Positions 1-5,648 of a DNA stretch of 8,712 nt are shown in pieces. The stretch is from positions 1 through 8,712 of the forward strand of contig JAITQJ010000185.1 in NCBI GenBank assembly GCA_031288955.1, written 5' to 3'. The stretch comes from Planctomycetaceae bacterium (GTDB lineage Bacteria; Planctomycetota; Planctomycetia; Pirellulales; Thermoguttaceae). Under the pieces are notes generated by a model. It was not told the DNA's origin, made no database searches, and saw only the letters and a program-made list of their open reading frames with translations. A program made the translations under genes and the position numbers. Every line of letters starts with the position of its first letter. Position 1 is the stretch's first letter.

Positions 1-15
1 ACCTGTGTCATTTTG
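1..15. repeat. 15-bp direct repeat, copy 1 (inside the partial gene, cut by the window edge)
   Basis: Identical to 316-330 and in the same reading frame, so the protein repeats M-T-Q internally. The match ends at position 15, apart from one shared base just beyond, and may extend left of the window. Confidence 0.8.
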
Positions 16-326
16 GGATACACGGGCGGGACGAGTAACGACTTAAGATGGATTTGAAGAAAGCCCAACGGGTTTCCTTGCAGATTTCCCCCGCATACCT
101 TCTCAAGAAACAAAGCCGATGTAACTCTATCCGATAATAAATCGGTCGAATCCTTTTTAGCTGCATCAATCACACTGTCATCAGAACAACAGTCAACTTG
201 CTCAAAGAATTTATCTGCCTCCCCGCAGGCTTCTCTGATAAGAGTCTCAACTGCCGCTGTATCAATCACTGCAGTCAATGCTTGCGTCAATACCACCGGC
301 ACATTAGGCTGCAATACCTGTGTCAT
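1..326 (-). CDS. Unrecognised protein, N-terminal part only (C-terminus beyond left edge)
   Basis: An open frame runs leftward from an ATG at 326-324 to the window edge without a stop, giving 108 complete codons. The other frame I checked closely on this strand is full of stops, so the open frame is probably real. The product starts MTQVLQPNVPVVLTQ, has no signal peptide and no evident membrane segment. It is acidic and helix-prone in the middle, with a CC pair in VDCCSDDS at about residues 47-54, and is more hydrophobic near GFLQIHLKSLLVPP at about residues 89-102. I do not recognise the family and assign no function. There is no Shine-Dalgarno sequence; the A-rich bases CTCAAA precede the ATG. 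The last visible residues repeat the first ones (MTQ), because a 15-bp DNA sequence covering the start recurs in frame. The gene lies downstream of, and in the same direction as, the cytochrome gene, but its own promoter-like region suggests separate control. Confidence 0.6.
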   Translation of the reverse strand, partial: MTQVLQPNVPVVLTQALTAVIDTAAVETLIREACGEADKFFEQVDCCSDDSVIDAAKKDSTDLLSDRVTSALFLEKVCGGNLQGNPLGFLQIHLKSLLVPPVYPKMTQ

Positions 327-330
327 TTTG
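316..330. repeat. 15-bp direct repeat, copy 2 (over the start codon)
   Basis: ACCTGTGTCATTTTG is identical to positions 1-15. On the minus strand it reads CAAAATGACACAGGT, so it holds four leader bases, the start codon and the first codons of the partial gene. Copies are 315 bp apart, exactly 105 codons. Confidence 0.8.
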
Positions 331-348
331 AGTATATTATGTGAGAAT

Positions 349-378
349 ATGCTAACATTCTACTCACATTCTACTCAA
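349..378 (-). promoter_or_regulatory. Possible promoter of the partial left-edge gene
   Basis: On the minus strand a TTGAGT box (378-373), an 18-bp spacer and TAGCAT (354-349) fit a weak sigma70 pattern. It would leave a leader of roughly 16 bases before the ATG at 326. The spacer is largely made of the 11-bp tandem repeat, so a regulator bound there could affect the promoter. The box matches are modest and the region is AT-rich, so chance is a real alternative. Confidence 0.3.
355..376. repeat. Two perfect tandem copies of ACATTCTACTC
   Basis: An 11-bp unit occurs twice head to tail (355-365 and 366-376). A shorter inverted relative, GTGAGAAT, lies at 341-348, giving a GTGAG...CTCAC inverted pair. 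The spacing of 11 bp places both copies on the same face of the helix, as in paired operator sites. A regulatory role is inferred from position only. Confidence 0.6.
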
Positions 379-408
379 AAAAAAAAAAAATCGCAAGAGG
401 GGGGATTT
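377..408 (-). terminator. Weak terminator-like hairpin with 14-base T tract, downstream of the cytochrome gene
   Basis: Read on the minus strand, AAATC (408-404), an 11-base loop and GATTT (392-388) can form a 5-bp stem, running directly into a tract of 14 T (390-377). It lies about 32 bases after the cytochrome stop codon. The stem is short and AT-rich, so termination would be weak; the T tract is the stronger half of the signal. The homopolymer itself is also a likely slippage site. Confidence 0.25.
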
Positions 409-439
409 CACAAACATAACTGCAATAAAACGAACGTTA

Positions 440-1738
440 TCATTTGCCCCTTTTACTGTTGACGGACAGCAGATAATCTGCCAATGCGTCGAGTTCCGCT
501 TCCGTACCGCACCACGGGGGCATTGACGCAACCGGCACATTCAAAGAACGTATCTTGTCCTTTATTTTGGCTTTGTCCTCGCCGTACACCAACAGCCCTG
601 CCGGTGATAATCCGCGGTCAGGTGCGTGACAATTATTGCAATGATACATAAAGACCATTCCGCCCAGTTGCGCTTTGTCATTCGGCAATTTTATAAAATA
701 CGAGTCTTTCAGGAAGCCTGACTCTTGACGCTCCGCCGCTTCCGAAGCATAAATCTGATTGCCGAGAACAACTTTATCGACAATCCAAGGTTTCCGAACG
801 GCTTCACGTCCGAACTCCGCTACGCTCAATGCCGTTAAACTCAATATGAATATCGAAACGGCAAAGCCGAAGTTAATCGACTTCGGATTCAGTACCGGTC
901 CGAAAAATACCATCAGTGTAATAAGCACAGAAAGTCCGGCGAAAAGAGCAAAAAGTATCGTCAGAAAGACGGTTCGTTCAACACTTAATAATTTTGCATC
1001 GGGCAGCAGCGAAAATGACCACGCAGCACCGGCAAGCACTAACACAATACCGGCAATAAGCGGTTTAGACATACGCCGTACGGTTTTTTCCAGCAGCGGG
1101 TCATTCGTGTTACGAAAAATCCACGCGGCGTGCATTAAAATATACAGGGCGGCGAGAAGAACGGCACCGCCGGTACGGGCGACCGTTTGCGGTAAAAACT
1201 GCACGTTCAAAAAGGCGTGCCAGAAGTTGCCCGTTTCGCTCCAATCCGCAATCAAGCCTCTGGAATCGAGCATAAAAGCGGTTATGCCTGTTATTAAAAC
1301 GAGACTAATCCAAGCGGCGAGGGCGTAAATCCAGGTAATGATGACGTGTGTCTTTTCAGGCAGCCGCGACCAGTGGTAGTACATCACGAAAGCGGCAACG
1401 ATTTCGATGATAAAAAACACCCATTCGATTGCCCAGCCGAAAACGAAGGTTCGTATGAGTTTTTCGGTTGCAAGCGGCGATGTGAGGGCTATCGTCCACC
1501 AAATCCCGACACCGGTAATCGCACCGAAGGCAACGGTCAGGAGGACGAAAAATTTGGCGTGCCGGTGCAGATAATCCCGATAAGGTTTATCGCCCGTTTT
1601 GACGGCAAACTGATTTTCGAGGGCAAGGAGAATACCGCCGCCGACAGCGTAATGCGAAACGAAAACGTGAATGACGGCGATGACGGCGATGAGCATCGGA
1701 GCCGTCAAAAAGGGAACGTACCACCAAGGATAGTGCAT
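440..1738 (-). CDS. Cytochrome bd-like quinol oxidase subunit I fused to a C-terminal cytochrome c domain
   Basis: A membrane electron-transfer protein of 432 residues. Seen: about nine hydrophobic segments through residue ~308, then a soluble tail with CNNCH at 367-371 (covalent haem c) and MPPW at 406-409, whose Met is the likely sixth haem ligand. Family features resembling CydA are His24/His29 in the first helix, acidic Glu105 and Glu112 in GWAIEWVFFIIE, His174, and GREAVRKPW at 310-318, a variant of the CydA GRQPW element. The periplasmic Q-loop of classical CydA is not evident and no subunit II (CydB) gene is adjacent. This fits the atypical bd-superfamily proteins carrying cytochrome c domains; whether it reduces oxygen is not shown. 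Start: an in-frame GTG at 1786 lies upstream of a good -10 box, so ATG 1738 is chosen, giving the expected MHYPWWYVPF opening. There is no Shine-Dalgarno sequence. Confidence 0.85.
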   Translation of the reverse strand: MHYPWWYVPFLTAPMLIAVIAVIHVFVSHYAVGGGILLALENQFAVKTGDKPYRDYLHRHAKFFVLLTVAFGAITGVGIWWTIALTSPLATEKLIRTFVFGWAIEWVFFIIEIVAAFVMYYHWSRLPEKTHVIITWIYALAAWISLVLITGITAFMLDSRGLIADWSETGNFWHAFLNVQFLPQTVARTGGAVLLAALYILMHAAWIFRNTNDPLLEKTVRRMSKPLIAGIVLVLAGAAWSFSLLPDAKLLSVERTVFLTILFALFAGLSVLITLMVFFGPVLNPKSINFGFAVSIFILSLTALSVAEFGREAVRKPWIVDKVVLGNQIYASEAAERQESGFLKDSYFIKLPNDKAQLGGMVFMYHCNNCHAPDRGLSPAGLLVYGEDKAKIKDKIRSLNVPVASMPPWCGTEAELDALADYLLSVNSKRGK

Positions 1739-1777
1739 CGGAATAGGGCGAAGGCAAAAAAGTGAACAACCAAGACC

Positions 1778-1805
1778 ATTATGCACATTTTCTGCCGCTT
1801 GTCAA
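1778..1805 (-). promoter_or_regulatory. Promoter of the cytochrome gene (TTGACA-N16-CATAAT)
   Basis: On the minus strand a perfect TTGACA (1805-1800) is followed by a 16-bp spacer and CATAAT (1783-1778). Transcription would start near 1771, giving a leader of about 33 bases to ATG 1738. The alternative GTG at 1786 would not be on this transcript. Confidence 0.7.
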
Positions 1806-1825
1806 CACGCAGGTAATAAAATTGC

Positions 1826-1853
1826 TTGATATGTTGTACAAAACGGTTATACT
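1826..1853 (+). promoter_or_regulatory. Promoter of the glycan cluster (TTGATA-N16-TATACT)
   Basis: TTGATA at 1826-1831 and TATACT at 1848-1853 are separated by 16 bp. Start of transcription near 1860 gives a leader of about 26 bases to ATG 1886. A TTG at 1826 that could extend the reading frame is the -35 box itself. The box lies only 20 bp from the -35 box of the divergent cytochrome promoter, so the two may compete or share a regulator. Confidence 0.65.
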
Positions 1854-1885
1854 CCTACCGTCCTTTTCTCATTTCTGTTAGACGA

Positions 1886-3013
1886 ATGAATCCGACTCTC
1901 AAGCAAGTTCAGGAAGATTGGAGATTACTCGATGCAGAGGACTTTACCGTGCCTCCGAATGTCCGCATTATCACCAACGAACAAAATGCGGGAACTGATG
2001 ATATACCGGCACATTACATTTTCCCCAACCGCTTTGTCCGCTTGTTCGCAAAATGCCGGTCTTTGTTTCAGATATTTTATGCTCTGCAAATTTTGTATTC
2101 TGCCGATAAAAATACCGTTATTATTATGAACGGTGGAATCGCACTCCAATGGTTCTATGCCGGCTATTTTAACAGGTTTTTTGTTTTGCACCGCCGTATA
2201 ATGATTCTGCGGGGCGGCTTTCTGGAATACCGTCTTGGACGGGAACGCCGGCTTTGGTTTTTTCCCTTTTTTGTTCTCAAAATAAAGCACAAGGAATCGA
2301 TAGCAAGAGGTGCGCTGTTGGGTTATGACCTTATCAGCGTTTGGTCGAAGAAACAAGCGGCTCCGCACGCTGAAGTTTTCGGACTTCCGCTTGAACGGAT
2401 GCTCGTTATCACTTACAAAGCAAATCATTCCAAAGCCTATCATCTCAAAGGCGATGCTTATAACAGCGGTACGTATGATATTCCGATGAGTGATTTTATC
2501 TTTGCCGGCGGTAACGGGAAGCGGGATTACCAATGCCTCATCAATGCCGTTCGGGACACGGGTATTCCTGTCATCATTAGTGCTACCGACCCGACGGTGC
2601 GCAAGACGTTAGAACGTTTGCCGAACGTGATTTTGCTCGGCGCACCGGAACCGGCTTTTGCACAGTTGCAGGCGGCAAGCCGGCTTGTTGTGGTTCCGAT
2701 GATAAACTCCGGTCTCAAAGGCGGCGGCGAAGCAAATTTCTGCAACGCAATGTGGCATTCCAAGCCGGTCATTGCTGCTGATACAATGGCGGCGGAAGAC
2801 TATATTATTGAAGGTGAAACCGGTTATGTCGTACCGTCGGGAGATTCAGAAGGGCTGCGCAAGCGGATTTTAGAACTTTGGAATGACCCCGAAAAGTGCA
2901 GCGAAATGGGACACAAGGGACGTTTGCACTGCGAAAAATACTTTCGGCACATAACGCATATGAGACGATTTTTATGCGCCGCCGCCGTGTTATGGCAAGA
3001 GAAGAACAAATGA
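1886..3013 (+). CDS. GT4-like glycosyltransferase (GT-B fold), first gene of the glycan cluster
   Basis: Predicted cytoplasmic or membrane-associated sugar transferase of 375 residues acting on a surface glycan or lipopolysaccharide precursor; donor and acceptor are unknown. The N-terminal acceptor half (to about 190) is basic and aromatic-rich (for example RRLWFFPFFVLKIKHK), consistent with membrane contact. The C-terminal donor-binding half begins near FIFAGGNGKRDY (204-215). It contains GGGEANFCNAMWHSKPVIAAD (279-299), followed by EGETGYVVPSGD, the usual tail of GT4 enzymes. The canonical EX7E motif is not intact: Glu282 and Asn287 stand in an E-x4-N arrangement, which I associate with a GT4 subgroup having a GQQTYLNAM-type motif. 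Start: ATG 1886 sits about 26 bases below a promoter; a TTG at 1826 is inside that promoter. No Shine-Dalgarno sequence. The next gene follows after 123 bp. Confidence 0.8.
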   Translation: MNPTLKQVQEDWRLLDAEDFTVPPNVRIITNEQNAGTDDIPAHYIFPNRFVRLFAKCRSLFQIFYALQILYSADKNTVIIMNGGIALQWFYAGYFNRFFVLHRRIMILRGGFLEYRLGRERRLWFFPFFVLKIKHKESIARGALLGYDLISVWSKKQAAPHAEVFGLPLERMLVITYKANHSKAYHLKGDAYNSGTYDIPMSDFIFAGGNGKRDYQCLINAVRDTGIPVIISATDPTVRKTLERLPNVILLGAPEPAFAQLQAASRLVVVPMINSGLKGGGEANFCNAMWHSKPVIAADTMAAEDYIIEGETGYVVPSGDSEGLRKRILELWNDPEKCSEMGHKGRLHCEKYFRHITHMRRFLCAAAVLWQEKNK

Positions 3014-3079
3014 GAGAAGAGTGAACGTTATCGGCAGCAGGGTGATTGAGTTATACCCCATTATGACTGTATCCTCTTA

Positions 3080-3108
3080 TTGCTTTATTTTGCAGACACC
3101 GGTAGAAT
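3080..3108 (+). promoter_or_regulatory. Internal promoter before the second glycosyltransferase (TTGCTT-N17-TAGAAT)
   Basis: TTGCTT (3080-3085), a 17-bp spacer and TAGAAT (3103-3108, five of six consensus bases) lie in the 123-bp gap between the glycosyltransferase genes. The predicted leader to ATG 3137 is about 22 bases. A TTG at 3080 that would extend the frame is the -35 box. The -35 match is only moderate. Confidence 0.45.
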
Positions 3109-3136
3109 ATCTGTTGTTTTAGAGGTTATACTTTAT

Positions 3137-4300
3137 ATGGACAATCCCCGCGTTCTTGTTCCGGTACTGAATCCGCTCGGCGGAATACGTACTTATATGC
3201 TCTACAATCTGAAGAGTCTCTACAACGAAGGATACCGTTTTACGTTTCTTTCCGGTACAAGCGGGGCTTTTGACACTTTCAAACAAGACCTTACCGATTG
3301 GGAGGATACCGATTTTGTCGAGTTTCCTCCGGGGCGAAACCGAAAAATCATTTTTTCGGTCATTCGCCAAACCTTGCGTGAACGGTCGTTCCAGTTGATT
3401 CACTCGCAAGGCTTGCAAATGGGAACGATTACGGCGGCAGCCAATTTTTTCCGCAGGGTTCCCCACCTGATAACTCTCCATAATGTCATCGTGCCGGGAA
3501 ATGAAGTGCCGGGACGGTTCAAATATCTGAAAGAACGTCTGATTTCGTTTTTGACCCAAAGGACGACGGCAATTATCGCCGTCTCCGATGATTGTCTGGA
3601 AAATCATATCGAACGCTTTCCGGCGTGGCAAAAGGGACCTGTCAAACTCCACGTCATCGTCAACGGGGTCGATACGCAAAAATTGCTCCGCTCCCAATCG
3701 GACTTTGAAACGGCGGGAACGCCGTGGATACGCGCCTTGTTTGGTGAAAAGTCCGATGTTTTCATCGGCGGTTTTTTCGGACGCTTTATGCCGGAAAAAG
3801 GGTTTGAAACTTTTTTGCAAGCATTGACGATTTTAGCGGCACGCGGTTATAAAGACCGGATACGCTTTGTTGTTACCAGAGAGCGTAACGGCTACCTCAA
3901 AGAATCCATTAAAGCGGTCGAGGAAAATCCGCACATTGCCGGAATGATTCAATTCATTGAACCCTTTGCCGACATTGCGCCGATTTTGGCGCAGATAGAC
4001 TTTTTGGTGAATCCTTCGCTCTACGAAGCGTGTCCCATTCTGCCGATGGAGGCAATGGTATTGGGCAAACCGGTCATTGGTTCGGACTGTATCGGATTGC
4101 GGGAAGTGCTTCGCGGGACTCCTTCGGCGGCACCGAAAAAAGGCGATGCCGAGGCTTTGGCGGCAAATTTTATTGATTTTATCGAACATCCGGCGGTTGA
4201 TGCTGCCAAAAACTTCGCCGAAGAGGCAAAAAACCGGTTTGATGTCCGCATTGCAACCGATAAACTACTAGGGCTGTACCGGCAATACCAGCAGGAGTGA
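3137..4300 (+). CDS. GT4 family glycosyltransferase (GT-B fold)
   Basis: Predicted retaining glycosyltransferase of 387 residues that moves a sugar from a nucleotide donor to a glycan or lipid-linked acceptor at the inner face of the cytoplasmic membrane. The N-terminal domain opens with the first GT-B strand and glycine loop, RVLVPVLNPLGGIRTYM (5-21), and includes HLITLHNVIVPG. The C-terminal donor domain starts near GGFFGRFMPEKGFETF (211-226), with Arg216 and Lys221 in the usual phosphate-contacting GRxxPEKG segment. It has a complete EX7E motif: Glu297 and Glu305 in YEACPILPMEAM, followed by LGKPVIGSD. It is therefore better conserved than its upstream neighbour. Start: ATG 3137 directly precedes the first strand; the TTG at 3080 adds residues encoded by a promoter. 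GAGG lies 11 bases upstream, rather far for a ribosome site. The ligase-like gene follows after 48 bp. Confidence 0.88.
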   Translation: MDNPRVLVPVLNPLGGIRTYMLYNLKSLYNEGYRFTFLSGTSGAFDTFKQDLTDWEDTDFVEFPPGRNRKIIFSVIRQTLRERSFQLIHSQGLQMGTITAAANFFRRVPHLITLHNVIVPGNEVPGRFKYLKERLISFLTQRTTAIIAVSDDCLENHIERFPAWQKGPVKLHVIVNGVDTQKLLRSQSDFETAGTPWIRALFGEKSDVFIGGFFGRFMPEKGFETFLQALTILAARGYKDRIRFVVTRERNGYLKESIKAVEENPHIAGMIQFIEPFADIAPILAQIDFLVNPSLYEACPILPMEAMVLGKPVIGSDCIGLREVLRGTPSAAPKKGDAEALAANFIDFIEHPAVDAAKNFAEEAKNRFDVRIATDKLLGLYRQYQQE

Positions 4301-4348
4301 GGGCGGTGTGCTGCAAACGTTTTTAGCCCCCCGCAAACTTCCTTTATT

Positions 4349-5617
4349 ATGATTTGGATTCTCGTCGGCTATATGTGGTTGTATCTTCACCGCCCTTTTG
4401 AGGTGTGGACTATTTTAGCAACCCTCCGGATTGAGCGTGTCTATATGATATGCGCTCTGATGATATGGCTGACAAGTGTCGAAAAAAAATTCGTTCCCAA
4501 TCTGTTCAACGTTGCGGCTGCGCTGTTTATTGCCGCCTTAACGGTTTCAACGCTGTTGAGCAGTTATACCAACATTATTGATAATGAAGGCTATCAGAAC
4601 TTTTTGAAAGTCGCCGTTTTTTATCTTCTGGTAATGACTGTCGTCAAAAAAGAAAAAGACCTGAAAATCGTTGTCTCCGCCGCCGTTGTCTGTTTTTTCC
4701 TTTATCTGGCGCACTCCTACCGCGAATACTTGAATGGGCATAGGACATATGCCGCAGGTGCAGAACGAATGATTGGGATGGGGCATAGTTACAGTGAATT
4801 TAACGATTTTGGAACGTGGATTGTTTGTATGATGCCTCTGACTCTGCCGCTCGTAACGCTTTGTAAAAGAATGTGGCACTATCTATTCATTGCCGGTTAC
4901 ATTCTTCTCTCGCTGCGGTGTGTGCAGTTGACCGGCTCACGCGGAGCATTTATTATGGTTGTGGCTCTCGGGGTACTTCCTGTTATTTTCTCTAAATACC
5001 GTATGAGACTGATACCGGTCATACTCGTACTTGGACCCGTCGGCTGGTTTTCGATGCCGGATTCGATGCGAGACCGGTATCGCACCATTTGGGATTCTTC
5101 CATCAACGAGGCGGCAAATAAAAATAAGCAGGGAAGACTGGATGGGTTGTATGATGGTATGAAAAACTGGGCAAATTCGCCTCTCTACGGCGTTGGTATG
5201 GGGATGCACGGACCAGCCCTGGGACAAAAATTTCAGGCACATAACCTGCCCGGTCAAGTTGCCGGCGAAACAGGCACACTCGGAATACTTGGTTTCCTTG
5301 CGATGCTCACCTGCTTCGGAATCAATCATTGGAACATTTTGCAAAATAACAAACGTCTCAAAGAATTAGGGCGGGAAAAGGAAGGAACTTACTGTTATCG
5401 TGTGTCCGTCGGAATTATCTGGGCTGTCGTTATGTCGCTATTACAAGGGTTGAGTCTTCATAACGGTTACCGCTTTTACTGGCTCTGGTTTGGTGCTTTT
5501 CAATCTGTAGCAGTAATGTTGATGGCTGAAAAGGTCATCGAAGCACAGCGTCTTACCGAACTGCCGGACAATGGAGACCTTTTGCTCAAACCGCCGCCCC
5601 GGCTGCGCGCCGGTTAG
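4349..5617 (+). CDS. O-antigen ligase/polymerase-like membrane protein (Wzy_C family)
   Basis: A polytopic inner-membrane protein of 422 residues with roughly ten or more hydrophobic segments. Members of this family either join repeat units (Wzy), transfer glycan to lipid A core (WaaL) or glycosylate proteins. Seen: a central LTGSRGAF (194-201) at the end of a helix, as in O-antigen ligases. A large, presumably periplasmic loop follows with QGRLDGLYDGMKNW and SPLYGVGMGMHG. It ends in AHNLPGQVAGETGTLGILG (297-315), where His298 and Glu307 match the H-N...E-x-G pattern of the family. The N-terminal HRPF and the overall layout recall the exosortase-associated O-glycosylation ligase group, so lipid or protein acceptor cannot be decided. 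The C-terminal tail after 400 is soluble and proline-rich. ATG 4349 has no Shine-Dalgarno sequence; the gene probably shares a transcript with the upstream glycosyltransferase. Confidence 0.8.
   Translation: MIWILVGYMWLYLHRPFEVWTILATLRIERVYMICALMIWLTSVEKKFVPNLFNVAAALFIAALTVSTLLSSYTNIIDNEGYQNFLKVAVFYLLVMTVVKKEKDLKIVVSAAVVCFFLYLAHSYREYLNGHRTYAAGAERMIGMGHSYSEFNDFGTWIVCMMPLTLPLVTLCKRMWHYLFIAGYILLSLRCVQLTGSRGAFIMVVALGVLPVIFSKYRMRLIPVILVLGPVGWFSMPDSMRDRYRTIWDSSINEAANKNKQGRLDGLYDGMKNWANSPLYGVGMGMHGPALGQKFQAHNLPGQVAGETGTLGILGFLAMLTCFGINHWNILQNNKRLKELGREKEGTYCYRVSVGIIWAVVMSLLQGLSLHNGYRFYWLWFGAFQSVAVMLMAEKVIEAQRLTELPDNGDLLLKPPPRLRAG
5599..5613. other. GC-rich hairpin at the end of the ligase-like gene
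   Basis: CCGGC (5599-5603), loop TGCGC and GCCGG (5609-5613) form a perfect 5-bp stem just before the TAG stop, at the convergent junction with the GT9 gene. No T tract follows on either strand, so it is not a standard intrinsic terminator. It might slow polymerase or protect transcript ends. Confidence 0.3.
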
Positions 5618-5648
5618 ACAATGTCTCCGAAATATCTTCCGCGTCCGT

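Noticed and set aside
1..330. The 15-bp repeats as attachment sites or insertion-sequence target duplication
   Set aside because: No transposase, integrase or terminal inverted repeats are visible between or beside the copies. The insertion idea is kept only as one hypothesis in the findings.
355..376. CRISPR array
   Set aside because: The repeats are 11 bp, directly adjacent without spacers, and only two copies are present.
759..1765. Long plus-strand open frames opposite the cytochrome gene
   Set aside because: They lie antisense to a well-supported gene with recognisable motifs, read as low-complexity basic peptides and match no family.
1739..1786. A 16-residue N-terminal extension of the cytochrome protein from GTG 1786
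   Set aside because: The GTG is upstream of the -10 box of a strong TTGACA promoter, and the extension lacks the usual family opening.
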